Shown: positions 19,244 to 30,043 of the stretch, piece by piece
Position numbering within the stretch: position 1 is the stretch's first letter
Layout: each line of letters opens with the position of its first letter
Made by a program: the position numbers and the translations under genes
The notes under the pieces: generated by a model
The model's input: the letters and a program-made list of their open reading frames with translations, nothing else
The model's database searches: none
What the model was told of the DNA's origin: nothing
Origin: Sulfurovum sp.
GTDB lineage: Bacteria; Campylobacterota; Campylobacteria; Campylobacterales; Sulfurovaceae
Reading direction: 5' to 3'
NCBI GenBank assembly: GCA_003978395.1
Contig: QNZV01000063.1
Span: forward strand, 1-42,277
Length of the DNA stretch: 42,277 nucleotides

Positions 19244-19834
19244 TTAGTTCTCTCTTTTATCTCTTTTAAAATTTGAATCTTCTTGATAATCTATAGTTTT
19301 AGAGGTAAATCCTCCTTTAATATCAAGAAGTTTAATATATTTCAGTAATTTATTCATATTCTCTTTTTTTCCAACAAGAATTAAACTATTTGTTGTATTG
19401 CTCTCAATAACATTTACCTGTTCACTTTGAATATCTTGTGGGAACAGAGATATTGACATCGCCTTTATATCTTGATGAATATCTTTTACAGAAGCTTTCT
19501 TAAATTTAACAATTGTTGCATCCAATGGCTTTTTTGACTCAATTTCCTCAATTACCTTTTGAACCCTCTTTATACTCTCAGGATATGCTGTAATTACTAC
19601 CATATTATTGGACTTAAAAGAGATAACTTTTGCTTCTTTACCTAAAAGTGGTCTAATTTTGGTACGCACAACAGCAGCATTATAATGCTTTAGAGGGAAA
19701 AATACAGTTTGCATTGAATTAGGAGAGACTTTTTTCTTTATATCTATCGTTGTTATATTTCTTGTCACTTCTGCATTTAGTGATACTGCTGATAATAATA
19801 GTGCTACTATTACTATTCTTTTACTGATGCTCAT
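19244..19834 (-). CDS. Secreted protein with secretin_N-like repeats, no pore domain
   Basis: Signal peptide; MQTVFFPLKHYNAAVVRTKIRPLLGKEAKVISFKSNNMVVITAYPESIKRVQKVIEEIE followed by a second similar unit (ATIVKFKKASVKDIHQDIKAM...NSLILVGKKENMNKLLKYIKLLD). Confidence 0.65.
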   Translation of the reverse strand: MSISKRIVIVALLLSAVSLNAEVTRNITTIDIKKKVSPNSMQTVFFPLKHYNAAVVRTKIRPLLGKEAKVISFKSNNMVVITAYPESIKRVQKVIEEIESKKPLDATIVKFKKASVKDIHQDIKAMSISLFPQDIQSEQVNVIESNTTNSLILVGKKENMNKLLKYIKLLDIKGGFTSKTIDYQEDSNFKRDKREN

Positions 19835-19872
19835 ATTTTATTTCCTTATTTTAAATTTAGTAGATAATATAC

Positions 19873-20673
19873 CTACTCCAAAATAGCCCGAATAGAATCA
19901 ATTTGAGCTACTAAAGCCTCTAGTTTTTTTAATTCTATCATATTGGGTCCATCACTTAAAGCAATAGATGGGTCAAAGTGGGTTTCAAAAAAGAATCCAT
20001 CCACTCCAACAGCTGCTGCAGCTCGTGAAAGGTAGGGAACCAAAGCACTATCTCCTCCACTGGTTGCCCCACCTGATGCAGGTTGTTGTACAGAGTGCGT
20101 AGCATCAAAAATAACAGGAGCAAACTCTCGCATCTGTTTTAATCCACGCATATCCACCACCAAATTACCATAACCAAAGGTTGAGCCACGTTCGGTAAGC
20201 CATACATTGTACTTTTCTGCATTTGCATAAGATACTTCGCCATCAAAACCACGGGTTTTAAGTACTTTAGCTACCGAGTGTTCCATCGCTTGTGGTGCAA
20301 GGAATTGTCCTTTTTTAATATTAACCACAGCAGAAGTTTTAGCACAAGCTACAAGTAAATCTGTCTGACGACATAAAAAAGCAGGAATTTGTAACACATC
20401 AACCACCTCTGCTACAGCTTGTGGTTGGGTATAATCATGAACATCTGTTAATAGTTTGTATCCAAACTGCTCTTTTACCTCTTGTAAGAGTTTTAAACCC
20501 TCATCCAAACCTGGACCTCTAAAAGAGTCCAATGAGGTTCTATTTGCTTTATCAAAACTTGCTTTAAAGTAAAAATCTTTTGTACAATCTTCATGATATG
20601 GCATTAATGACTCTGCAATTTTCATTACAGTATCACGGCTCTCTAAAACACATGGACCAGCTATTAAAATCAT
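19873..20673 (-). CDS. kdsA: 3-deoxy-8-phosphooctulonate synthase
   Basis: [12 protein letters not shown]...[12 protein letters not shown]...GPGLDEGL...LTDVHD...[10 protein letters not shown]. Confidence 0.95.
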   Translation of the reverse strand: MILIAGPCVLESRDTVMKIAESLMPYHEDCTKDFYFKASFDKANRTSLDSFRGPGLDEGLKLLQEVKEQFGYKLLTDVHDYTQPQAVAEVVDVLQIPAFLCRQTDLLVACAKTSAVVNIKKGQFLAPQAMEHSVAKVLKTRGFDGEVSYANAEKYNVWLTERGSTFGYGNLVVDMRGLKQMREFAPVIFDATHSVQQPASGGATSGGDSALVPYLSRAAAAVGVDGFFFETHFDPSIALSDGPNMIELKKLEALVAQIDSIRAILE

Positions 20674-21578
20674 TTTTTATCCTTTGCCAAGGCTACCAAT
20701 AGCCCTGAAATTATGACCAAAAGTATACCTAAAAACTTCAAAGGAGTAGGTATTGAATCGCCCAAAAAAGTACCTATAATAAGGGCAAAAACAATATTTG
20801 AGTAAGAGATAGTCCCCACAATTCCTGCTTTTGTTAGCTCATACGCTTTGGTCATTAAAACTTGGGAAGCTGTGGCAGAGAGTCCCATAATGAGAACATA
20901 CAACCAGATAACTCCTTGAGGCATCACAAACTCTGCAAACATAAAATCTAAACTTTTAGGTGTCTCCAAATAATGTGTTACGAGCATCAATAAAACAGGA
21001 GCAATCGTTCCCACTCCCATAAAACTCATAACAATAGCTCTCGTATCATAATATTGACGCAGTTCTCGAATAGAGGTATAGGCTAACGCAGCACCTAAGC
21101 CTGAAAAGATACCAAGCATGGTATATTTATTAAACGTAAAACTCCCCTCCTCTGGCATAGAGATAAGAGCAATACCTATAAATCCTACTACAATGGCTAC
21201 AATTGCCCAAGGAGTTAATTTCTCCTTTAAAAAAAAATAGGCAAAAAGAGCTACAAAGAGTGGAGAAGTTTTGTTATAAGTTACAGCTTCCCCCAAAGGA
21301 ATATAAGCAATGATATAAAAATATGCTAAAAGAGCCATAAAACCCATTGTTCCACGAAAAAGTAAGAGAAAAGGTCTGCCTCCTATCTGTTTTAGTGGAG
21401 ATTTATAAATTGCAAATCCAACCAACACTACACCAAAAACATTTCTAAAAAAGGTCACTTCAACAGGAGGTAAAACCTGACTAACTACTTTAGCAAATCC
21501 CCCCATTACGGCAAAAGAGAGAGAAGCCAACAGCATAAATAGAATACCTCTATCTATATTTAACATATATTTTTTCAA
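20670..21578 (-). CDS. EamA/DMT-family transporter
   Basis: About 10 TM ORF, two EamA-like repeats; 4-bp overlap with kdsA. Confidence 0.82.
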   Translation of the reverse strand: MKKYMLNIDRGILFMLLASLSFAVMGGFAKVVSQVLPPVEVTFFRNVFGVVLVGFAIYKSPLKQIGGRPFLLLFRGTMGFMALLAYFYIIAYIPLGEAVTYNKTSPLFVALFAYFFLKEKLTPWAIVAIVVGFIGIALISMPEEGSFTFNKYTMLGIFSGLGAALAYTSIRELRQYYDTRAIVMSFMGVGTIAPVLLMLVTHYLETPKSLDFMFAEFVMPQGVIWLYVLIMGLSATASQVLMTKAYELTKAGIVGTISYSNIVFALIIGTFLGDSIPTPLKFLGILLVIISGLLVALAKDKK

Positions 21579-21688
21579 AGAACAAGCTCCTTATTTTTTC
21601 AGAATATTAACATAAGAGTGTAAGAGTCAACGTATAAATAAGAATATTTCTGTTAAAATAAACAAAAAAATCTATAAAAAGAATATCA

Positions 21689-22888
21689 ATGTATAAAAAA
21701 AGCTACCTTTTACTCATACTATTATCCTTTATCTTCTTGCAATCTTTAAGTGCAAAAGAGTACACATGGGATAAGAAACTAACCTTTTTAGGTTTATTAA
21801 AACGTTATCATATTCCTCAAAAAACGTACTATAATATGGATTCAGAAGATAAAGAGTTAATTCAAGAGATTAGAGCAGGTCAACACTACACGGTTATCAA
21901 GAAAAAAGGAAAAGGGGTTTATATAAATATTCCCGTTTCTGATGAACTAATGCTAGAGATTAAAAAACAGAAAAGAGGTTACTCTGCAAAATATCTTCCT
22001 GTACCCTATGATATTGTCGAAAAGACAATCTCTATTCGTATAAAATATGGATTACATAAAGATTTACACAGAGCTACTCACTCGTGGTATTATGGAAAAG
22101 AGATTGAAGAGGTTTATTCAAAAGCTCTACCACTAAAAAAGATGCGAAGAGGTGATAAAATAATTATATTCTATACCCAAAAGTATAGAAATGGAAAAGT
22201 CTTCTCTAGTCCTAAAATTCAAGCATGTATGATTGAAATTAATAGAAAACCCTATTATGGATTTTTATTAAGTGATGAAAAATACTACGACTCTTTGGGA
22301 AGAAAATATCAACGAACCTATCACTCTAAATTTATTCGTCCATTAAAACATTACAAACGTATATCTAGTGGTTTTACTCAACGACGTTACCACCCTATTT
22401 TAAAACGATATCGAGCCCACTTAGGTATTGATTATGCTGCACGTACAGGTCGTCCTATTCGTGCCTCTGCAAAAGGAAGAATTGTCTATAAAGGATGGAA
22501 AGGTGGCTACGGAAGAGTCATTCAAATTCAACATGCAAATGGAGTTAAAACTCTATATGCCCATATGCGAAGATTTGCTAGAGGTATGAGGGTAGGAAAA
22601 TATGTAGCTCAAGGAAGAGTTATAGGGTATGTTGGAACCTCTGGTAGAAGTACAGGTCCACACTTACACTTTGGACTCTATAAACATGGTAGAGCTAAAA
22701 ATCCTGCTCGTTACATTCGACAGAAAACGGCAAAAGTTATAAAACTCAAAGGTAAAAAATATAGAAAACTACGAAAGATTGTTCGTAAATTTAGACCTCA
22801 GTTTAAAGAAGCAAAGAGAAAAATTATTATTAAAAAGAAAAGTGAAGATTGTTTAAATTGTGTAAAAAAACTTAAACCAAGAACATAA
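21689..22888 (+). CDS. M23-family peptidoglycan endopeptidase (Csd3-like architecture)
   Basis: Signal peptide; ISSGFTQRRYHPILKRYRAHLGIDYAARTGRPIRASAKGRIVYKGWKGGYGRVIQIQHANGVKTLYAHM...GRSTGPHLHFGLY: HxxxD and HxH motifs. Confidence 0.9.
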   Translation: MYKKSYLLLILLSFIFLQSLSAKEYTWDKKLTFLGLLKRYHIPQKTYYNMDSEDKELIQEIRAGQHYTVIKKKGKGVYINIPVSDELMLEIKKQKRGYSAKYLPVPYDIVEKTISIRIKYGLHKDLHRATHSWYYGKEIEEVYSKALPLKKMRRGDKIIIFYTQKYRNGKVFSSPKIQACMIEINRKPYYGFLLSDEKYYDSLGRKYQRTYHSKFIRPLKHYKRISSGFTQRRYHPILKRYRAHLGIDYAARTGRPIRASAKGRIVYKGWKGGYGRVIQIQHANGVKTLYAHMRRFARGMRVGKYVAQGRVIGYVGTSGRSTGPHLHFGLYKHGRAKNPARYIRQKTAKVIKLKGKKYRKLRKIVRKFRPQFKEAKRKIIIKKKSEDCLNCVKKLKPRT

Positions 22889-22910
22889 AAGGTGTTTTTA
22901 CACCTTTTAT
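22885..22910. terminator. Bidirectional terminator spanning both convergent stop codons
   Basis: ATAAAAGGTGT-TTTT-ACACCTTTTAT, 11-bp perfect stem; M23 stop and DUF3108 stop lie in opposite arms. Confidence 0.75.
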
Positions 22911-23644
22911 AATCGAATTGCTCGAATATCTCCAAAGAAAATTAAATCTTTTAAGACTGCTTTTTCAGTAATTCCATCATTACCAATACGTAACAAGAGT
23001 TCTCCTTTATCACTTGAAAAAATATTTTGATAAATGATAGCTCGTGCATACCAACTGTTGTCATTCTCTCCTACGGCATCTTTATATTCATCAAACTCAT
23101 TTTTATTCGGAATAACAACATCTACTCTACCTCCTTGTTTCTCTGCACCAACAGCTTTGAACGTATAAGATTTAGCCTCTTTTTTATCTAAAATCTTCTT
23201 ATCCAAATTAAAATAGAGAGTTAACAAGTCATCTTTAGAGTAATAATCCATGGTAGTATTGCTCTCTTTTGTTAATTTTCCATTTTTCCAACGCTTATAC
23301 TCTTTGGTAACAGTTTTTGTTTTATGATTGATTCTATAAACTTTGTTGGTTAATTTGGAACCATGAGATTTTATAACCTGATACAAATCAGTAACCATCA
23401 TACCATTTTCAATATGACCTTTAGAGATATGTTGCTCTTTTCTATTGCCAGAGAGTCTCTTTGCTAATCCAGTAGCTTTGAGCTCAACATCTATAACATA
23501 AGAGTGTTCATCCTTTGTTAAAAGAGCATTTGCAATCCCAATTTCTCCAATAATCCCAAACTCTACTTTATAATCTGCTTTAATTACTTCAGCACTTAAA
23601 ATTGAAGTAAAAAGAAAAATTAAAACCATTGATACTTTTTTCAT
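22907..23644 (-). CDS. DUF3108-like secreted protein
   Basis: Signal peptide; YKVEFGIIGEIGIANALLTKDEHSYVIDVELKATGLAKRLSG... typical of DUF3108 proteins. Confidence 0.65.
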   Translation of the reverse strand: MKKVSMVLIFLFTSILSAEVIKADYKVEFGIIGEIGIANALLTKDEHSYVIDVELKATGLAKRLSGNRKEQHISKGHIENGMMVTDLYQVIKSHGSKLTNKVYRINHKTKTVTKEYKRWKNGKLTKESNTTMDYYSKDDLLTLYFNLDKKILDKKEAKSYTFKAVGAEKQGGRVDVVIPNKNEFDEYKDAVGENDNSWYARAIIYQNIFSSDKGELLLRIGNDGITEKAVLKDLIFFGDIRAIRL

Positions 23645-23776
23645 AATTATCCTTTATGATAGTGATGGATGAATTTAATCATCTTTATGTGTATAAACTG
23701 TGTTAACATGATAAAACATTATCTTTCTTTTGCTAAAATGGTAGTTAATAAATCCAATTATACAAAGAAGTTCATC

Positions 23777-24976
23777 ATGAATGAAAACAATATTTCTAAA
23801 ACCTCGGAAATTATTGAACAGTCTCAAGAGATTATTGATACCCTTGATATTAATTTTTTTCCACAAGTACAACAGCTATTAAATTATCTTTATAATAGTT
23901 CTTATGGAGATTTTTTTCGTGAACAGTTTTTTAACATTCCACTTGGGAATATTCTTGGGGCATTCTTCTCTTTTTTCTTTTTTCTTATTCTGCGTAAACT
24001 TTTTGCCAATTTAGTCATTAATGTACTACATCCATTTACAAAAACAACAAAAAATAGTTACGATGAACGAATCCTCTTAGGGCTAAAAGGACCTCTAGCA
24101 TTTCTCTTTATTATTATTGGAATACGACTCTTTTTTGCTCTATTATTTTTAGAAACGGAGTTTATTAACATGATTATTAACTCTATGATAGCCTATAACG
24201 TCTTTTGGGCTATTATGGAGTTAAGCTATGCATTAAGGGGCTTGATTTATCGCTTTACGTCACGATTTAATCCCGAACTCTCTCATGAGATGGGGAATTT
24301 TATTTTAGCATTTATTCGTGGAATCATTATGGCTATCGGGGTGGGTGTAGTACTACAAGTTTGGGGCATTAATGTAGCAGGGTTAGTAGCAGGGTTAGGA
24401 ATTGGTGGGTTAGCCTTTGCATTGGCTGCAAAAGATACAGCTGCAAACCTTTTTGGCTCTATTGCCCTACTTTTAGATAAATCTATTCGTATTGGAGAGT
24501 GGATTAAGATAGATAGTGTTGAAGGAGTCGTTGAAGATATTGGTATGCGTACCACAAAAATTCGTTCATTTCAAAAATCACTTATTACCCTACCCAATCA
24601 AATGATTGCAAACAGTCCCATAGAGAACTTTTCGCGAAGAGGAGTTAGGCGTATTAAGATGACTATTGGATTAACCTATGATACAAGTAGTGAACAGATG
24701 GAGAACGTTATAATAGATATTAAAAAGATGTTAAAAGAGCATAAAGGAATAGCACAAAAAGAGACCATGCTTGTAAGTTTTACAACCTTTGATGATAGCT
24801 CTTTAGGGATTTTAATCTATACCTTTAGCAATACATCAAATTGGGTAAAATATCTGGCTATAAAAGAGGATGTAAATCTAAAAATAATGAAAATAGTCGA
24901 AGAGAACAATACCTCCTTTGCCTTCCCTTCTCAATCGCTCTATATTGAAAGTATGCCTCAATCAGACTTACAATAA
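23777..24976 (+). CDS. MscS-family mechanosensitive channel
   Basis: TM region followed by GLGIGGLAFALAAKDTAANLFGSIALLLDKSIRIGEWIKI...EDIGMRTTKIRSFQKSLITLPN. ORF track start 23669 is more upstream; ATG 23777 (MNENNISK) has a weak RBS and is a plausible start. Confidence 0.88.
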   Translation: MNENNISKTSEIIEQSQEIIDTLDINFFPQVQQLLNYLYNSSYGDFFREQFFNIPLGNILGAFFSFFFFLILRKLFANLVINVLHPFTKTTKNSYDERILLGLKGPLAFLFIIIGIRLFFALLFLETEFINMIINSMIAYNVFWAIMELSYALRGLIYRFTSRFNPELSHEMGNFILAFIRGIIMAIGVGVVLQVWGINVAGLVAGLGIGGLAFALAAKDTAANLFGSIALLLDKSIRIGEWIKIDSVEGVVEDIGMRTTKIRSFQKSLITLPNQMIANSPIENFSRRGVRRIKMTIGLTYDTSSEQMENVIIDIKKMLKEHKGIAQKETMLVSFTTFDDSSLGILIYTFSNTSNWVKYLAIKEDVNLKIMKIVEENNTSFAFPSQSLYIESMPQSDLQ

Positions 24977-25010
24977 AATCTGCTATAATTTCAATAATTT
25001 TTAACTATAG

Positions 25011-25031
25011 AGTGCAGTCGCCGACTGCACT
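25011..25031. repeat. Inverted repeat/hairpin in the der 5' region
   Basis: AGTGCAGTC-GCC-GACTGCACT, 9-bp perfect arms, downstream of a TGCTATAAT extended -10 box (24981-24989) and upstream of der. Confidence 0.7.
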
Positions 25032-25077
25032 ATCTTAATCAAATCCAAATTTTTACAACAAATTAGAAAGATATTTT

Positions 25078-26484
25078 ATGCCAAAACTAAAAAAAGTAGC
25101 CATACTGGGGCGACCAAACGTAGGAAAAAGTTCCCTATTTAACCGACTGCTAAGAGAACGAGATGCCATTACCTCGGATATGATTGGAACAACTCGTGAT
25201 ATAAAGAAACGAGAAGTTACTATCTCTGGAAATAGAGATTTTGAAGTGATAGATACAGGTGGAATTGATGATTCTACAGAGATGTTTGCAACGGTAAAGA
25301 AGCTCTCTTTACGTGCTGCTGATGAAGCAGATATTATTGTCTACATTGTTGATGGGAAAAATATTCCACACGAAGATGATAAAGAACTCTTTTATGGTCT
25401 TCAAGCGTTAAATAAACCCATTGCACTCGTTGTTAATAAAATTGATAATGACAAAGATGAATCTTTGCGTTATTGGGATTTTTTAGAGTTTGGTGCTGAT
25501 AGAACCTTTCCTATGTCTGTTTCTCATAACCGTTATATGAATGATTTTTATGCTTGGCTAGAAGAGTACATCCCTGAGCGTGAAGAGAAAGAGGAGCTTA
25601 AACTTATAGAAGATTCAGAACTTAGCTTTGAAGAGATTGTAGAGATGGTACATATTGACAAGGAGGAAGAGGAAGACAAAGAGCTAAAAGTAGCGATTAT
25701 TGGTCGTGTCAATACAGGAAAAAGTTCTCTTTTGAATGCATTATTAAATGAAGAGCGTGCTGTTGTCTCTCCTGTCGCAGGAACAACCATTGACCCTATT
25801 GATGAGGTTTTAGAGTATCAAGACCATAAAATAACCTTTGTGGATACAGCAGGAATACGACGACGTGGTAAAATTTTGGGGATTGAAAAGTTTGCCTTTG
25901 AGCGTACCGAGAGTATGCTTGAAAAAGCAGATATTGCACTACTTGTCATTGATGCAACTGTAGGTGTGTTGGAGTTGGATGAAAGAATTGCAAACTTAAT
26001 AGAAAAATATAAACTTGGCTGTATGATTATTCTAAACAAATGGGATATTCATGGAGATAGTGAAGAGACCTATACCAAAGCTGTTGAAGATATTCGTGAT
26101 GAACTAAAGTTTTTAAGCTATGCACCACTCATTACTATTTCTGCAAAAACAGGATTACGAGTCCATAAAATACTGGATAATATTATTGATATTTATGAAC
26201 GATATAAACAACGAGTTCCTACTGCCAAGCTAAATGAAGTCTTGAAATATGCCATAGATAGACACCATCCACCAAGTCATAATGGAGGGTCGGTCAATAT
26301 TAAATTTGCAACACAATATGAGATAAAACCTCCGAAGATTGCAATTATTGTTAACCGACCACACGATTTGCACTTTTCGTATCAGAGATACTTAATGAAC
26401 ATCTTTAGAGAAAAATTTGATTTAGTAGGTGTCCCTATTGACTTAAGTCTTAGAAAACGTGGTCAAAGGGTAGATGACGATTAA
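25078..26484 (+). CDS. der: Ribosome biogenesis GTPase Der (EngA)
   Basis: Two GTPase domains: GRPNVGKSSLFNRL and GRVNTGKSSLLNALL; KH-like C-terminus. Confidence 0.95.
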   Translation: MPKLKKVAILGRPNVGKSSLFNRLLRERDAITSDMIGTTRDIKKREVTISGNRDFEVIDTGGIDDSTEMFATVKKLSLRAADEADIIVYIVDGKNIPHEDDKELFYGLQALNKPIALVVNKIDNDKDESLRYWDFLEFGADRTFPMSVSHNRYMNDFYAWLEEYIPEREEKEELKLIEDSELSFEEIVEMVHIDKEEEEDKELKVAIIGRVNTGKSSLLNALLNEERAVVSPVAGTTIDPIDEVLEYQDHKITFVDTAGIRRRGKILGIEKFAFERTESMLEKADIALLVIDATVGVLELDERIANLIEKYKLGCMIILNKWDIHGDSEETYTKAVEDIRDELKFLSYAPLITISAKTGLRVHKILDNIIDIYERYKQRVPTAKLNEVLKYAIDRHHPPSHNGGSVNIKFATQYEIKPPKIAIIVNRPHDLHFSYQRYLMNIFREKFDLVGVPIDLSLRKRGQRVDDD

Positions 26485-26489
26485 TACAT

Positions 26490-28397
26490 CTACTCTTTAT
26501 GATGTTCTAGCTCTGCATAAGGTTTTGCTTGAGAAAAGTAAAATCCTTGTCCATATTCAACCCCAAAGCTTCTTAAGACTTCAATAACCTCTTTGTTATC
26601 AATAAATTCAGCAATAACCTCAATATTGTTCTCTTTAGAGAAGAGTGCAAATGTTTTCACAATGCTATAGGCACGTTTATCATGAAGAATCTCTTTAATA
26701 ATACTTCCATCTATTTTTAAATAATCAATAGATAAATTTAACAAATGAGTTAAATTAGAGTAACCTGAACCAAAGTCATCTATACAAATTTTAAAACCAA
26801 GAAGTTTAAGTCTCTGTATAGAGTTCTCCACTCGGATATAATCAATACTTTTTGTCTCTAAAATTTCAACATAAAGACGTGCAGATAAGTCAGAATTTTG
26901 TAATAATAAAAATAGAATAGAGTCATTAATCAAATCATCAGCTGAAAGATTAATTGAAATCCTCATCCTAGAATCTATTCTTAGAATCTTTATATTGTAC
27001 TCAATTATTTTTTTCGTTAAAAATGTATACAGATAGGAGTCTTCTAAAGCAGGTAAAATTTTATCTGGAAAAATAATTTTATCTCCATCTTCAATCCGAA
27101 GAAGTGCTTCATAATGGTGCAAAGTTGAATCTTTCAGCCGTTTAATTGGTTGATAATAACAGACCAATTTATCCGATTCAATCATCTCTTTTAACTGCTC
27201 TCTATAGATACGTTCAGGTTGAGATAAATCAAAATAGCTTATACTATTTCGTCCATTATGTTTAGATTTATACAACGCTGTATCTGCTTTATGAATAGCA
27301 TCTTGCAATGATTTTTCCAATTCAGTTTGAAGTAATGCACCAATAGATATGGTCACAGAAAATCGGTAATTTTTAACTCGAAAATTTGTAGATTCAATCA
27401 ATCTACGTATCTTTTCAAGAAGATTTTTAAAAATAGGCTCTTCCATATTCTTTTTAGGAATAAGCAAAAGAAACTCTTCTCCACCATATTGAATAAAAAT
27501 ATCCTCTTCTCTTAATAAGAGAGTTATTCTTCTAATAATAGAGATTAAAACTTTATCCCCATTTTTTTGCCCATAGAGATTATTAATACGTTTAAAAAAA
27601 TCTACATCCACTAAAGCAACATAGTAATCTTTAAAATTTATCTTATCATAATTGTCAGTTAAATAGACTCTATTTAAGGTATTAGTCAAAGGATTACAAT
27701 ACATTACATATTTAATATATTGAGTATGAAGCATATAAGAAATTAAGACTAAAAGAATAAAAAGACTAAATAAAATTGCATAAAGTAAACTCTTTACACT
27801 TACATTTAAAAGAGATGAAAGGGTTGCAAGACTACTCTCTTTATAATCCAAAACAAGAAATCCTATAGTCTTATCATGTTGAACAATTGGTTTAATTAAA
27901 GTAAATCCCAATTTATCAATTGTTGGTTGAATAAATGTTTTACTCTCTCTATTTGTTTGAGCTTCTATGAAAATGTTCTCTTCAATTGGTTCAAAACGCT
28001 CTCCTAACTCTCCTCTATCTTCTCTTGAAGCATCTAAGAGATAAAAAAGTTTTTTATTTTCAAGATATAAGATATAAACTGAGTCTATATCATCATTAAG
28101 TAAATCAGATATTTTATACTCATTTTCACTTCGTACAGAAGCATCTTTATAGTTTTCATAAACAAAATCAGAGTACTTTTTAAGCATACGATTTAAAATA
28201 TTATTTGAAGCATTCTCTACAGAAGAGATAGTTTGACTTAAGAGTAAATTTTTAAGACGATCTTCATAATTACCAATATTTTTATAGAAGTAACCTCCCC
28301 AAATAATAAGTAGAAGATAACCTCCAATTATGTAATAATAAATTTTGTTATTACGAAAAAAAATAAATTTATTATACATGATGATTTTCCTAAACAT
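26490..28397 (-). CDS. Membrane GGDEF-EAL protein
   Basis: TM-periplasmic-TM sensor; REEDIFIQYGGEEF (I-site RxxD plus GGEEF); YEALLR, CIDDFGSGYSN, LKIDGS, EVIAEFIDN motifs of an EAL domain. Confidence 0.92.
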   Translation of the reverse strand: MFRKIIMYNKFIFFRNNKIYYYIIGGYLLLIIWGGYFYKNIGNYEDRLKNLLLSQTISSVENASNNILNRMLKKYSDFVYENYKDASVRSENEYKISDLLNDDIDSVYILYLENKKLFYLLDASREDRGELGERFEPIEENIFIEAQTNRESKTFIQPTIDKLGFTLIKPIVQHDKTIGFLVLDYKESSLATLSSLLNVSVKSLLYAILFSLFILLVLISYMLHTQYIKYVMYCNPLTNTLNRVYLTDNYDKINFKDYYVALVDVDFFKRINNLYGQKNGDKVLISIIRRITLLLREEDIFIQYGGEEFLLLIPKKNMEEPIFKNLLEKIRRLIESTNFRVKNYRFSVTISIGALLQTELEKSLQDAIHKADTALYKSKHNGRNSISYFDLSQPERIYREQLKEMIESDKLVCYYQPIKRLKDSTLHHYEALLRIEDGDKIIFPDKILPALEDSYLYTFLTKKIIEYNIKILRIDSRMRISINLSADDLINDSILFLLLQNSDLSARLYVEILETKSIDYIRVENSIQRLKLLGFKICIDDFGSGYSNLTHLLNLSIDYLKIDGSIIKEILHDKRAYSIVKTFALFSKENNIEVIAEFIDNKEVIEVLRSFGVEYGQGFYFSQAKPYAELEHHKE

Positions 28398-28495
28398 AAA
28401 TTATAAATTATAAATATTGTTATCATAACATAAGAATGTGCTTAATTGTGAACATTAGAAATATTTTTTTAACAAAATATATCTATATAAAATAA

Positions 28496-28924
28496 TTAAT
28501 TTTTTAAAAAGCAAATTGCTTCTAGTTTACACTCTGGAATTAAGTATTTTTTTTTCATTTCTCTTAGGTCAAAACCACTGTTTTTTAAGCGTTCTGCAAC
28601 AAATACAATCTGGGTTCTCCCCTTCTTCATATAGATAGCACCTATACTGTTTTTATACTTCTTTAATGCTTTGTAGGAGTCGACAACAAACGCTTTATTT
28701 ATCTTTTTTTTTATTGGAAAAAGTATAATATCAGCATAGTTTTGTGATGTAAAATTTAACTTTTTATTCAAATGTAAACTCTTCTTGGTATTATAAAATT
28801 TTAATGGAATAGAGGAGTCTTTTAATGATTTAATACTAGATAAAACAGAATTTACTTTAGAAATATCCAATCCAGCAAATACAAATAGAGGGAAGATGAT
28901 TAAAATATTTATAATTCTCTTCAT
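28496..28924 (-). CDS. Small secreted protein of unknown function
   Basis: Start ATG 28924 (AAAGGAT RBS) rather than the track start 28957; signal peptide MKRIINILIIFPLFVFAGLD; C-terminal CKLEAIC. Confidence 0.65.
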   Translation of the reverse strand: MKRIINILIIFPLFVFAGLDISKVNSVLSSIKSLKDSSIPLKFYNTKKSLHLNKKLNFTSQNYADIILFPIKKKINKAFVVDSYKALKKYKNSIGAIYMKKGRTQIVFVAERLKNSGFDLREMKKKYLIPECKLEAICFLKN

Positions 28925-29077
28925 GATATAATCCTTTCTTTCAACTATATAATACAATTTAATATTAAAAAATAATATGAATTATTATATATAATATTTT
29001 ATATAAAGAAAAATAAAATCATTTAGTTATAGCCTCTTTTCTGCTATACTTCTAGTACAATTTAACCAAGGATGTAC

Positions 29078-30043
29078 ATGCGTGTATTAACAGGAATCCA
29101 AGCTTCGGGAAAACTTCATATCGGTAACTATTTTGGTGCAATGAAACCCATGATAGAACTCCAAGAAAAAGAAGAACTTTTTACGTTTATTGCAAACTAT
29201 CATTCATTAACCACTTCTAAAAATGCAAAACTTTTAAAACAACTAACTTTTGATGCAGCTGTTGACTATTTATCTTTGGGGATTAACCCTGAAAAGAGTA
29301 CTTTTTGGGTGCAAAGTGATGTACCACAAGTTTTAGAACTTTATTGGATTTTATCTAAATTTACCCCTATGGGTTTATTAGAGAGAGCACACTCCTATAA
29401 AGATAAAGTGGCAAAAGGAATTTCTGCGAATCATGCTCTTTTCTCTTATCCAGTCTTAATGGCTGCTGATATTTTACTATTGGATACAGAAAAAGTGCCT
29501 GTTGGAAAAGACCAAATACAACATGTAGAGATGACCCGTGATATTGCTACAAAATACAATAATGAATATGGAGAAATTTTTACTCTACCAGAACATATGG
29601 TCAATGATGAGGTAGCAACAATTCCAGGTATAGATGGTCAAAAAATGTCAAAAAGTTACGATAATGCTATTGATATTTTTATGGAAACAGAGAAAAAGCT
29701 ACAAAAACGTTGTAATAAGATTATTAGTTCATCCACCCCTTTAGGAGAACCTTTAGAGTATAAAGGGTGTAACATATACAATATCGCTTCACTCTTTTTA
29801 GATGATAACCGTAAAACAGAACTTCAAGCTCGTTATCAAACAGGAGAAGAGGGCTATGGTCACTTTAAGAAATATCTAAAAGAGCTTATTTGGGAAGAGT
29901 TTGCAGAGGCTAGAGAAAAACGTGAAGCCTACATCAATAATCCAGATTTAGTCAACGATATTTTATCAGATGGAGCGAAAAAGATGCAGATAATAGCCAA
30001 CAATAAAATGGCAATTATTCGTGAGGCTATAGGACTACTCTAA
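29078..30043 (+). CDS. trpS: Tryptophanyl-tRNA synthetase
   Basis: MRVLTGIQASGKLHIGNYFGAM, DQIQHVEMTRDIA, KMSKSY. Start 29078 is favoured by AAGGA spacing over 29072. Confidence 0.95.
   Translation: MRVLTGIQASGKLHIGNYFGAMKPMIELQEKEELFTFIANYHSLTTSKNAKLLKQLTFDAAVDYLSLGINPEKSTFWVQSDVPQVLELYWILSKFTPMGLLERAHSYKDKVAKGISANHALFSYPVLMAADILLLDTEKVPVGKDQIQHVEMTRDIATKYNNEYGEIFTLPEHMVNDEVATIPGIDGQKMSKSYDNAIDIFMETEKKLQKRCNKIISSSTPLGEPLEYKGCNIYNIASLFLDDNRKTELQARYQTGEEGYGHFKKYLKELIWEEFAEAREKREAYINNPDLVNDILSDGAKKMQIIANNKMAIIREAIGLL

Noticed and set aside
25548-26039. 80-aa and 73-aa minus-strand ORFs
   Set aside because: Antisense to der; Ser-rich translations typical of the reverse of acidic coding sequence.
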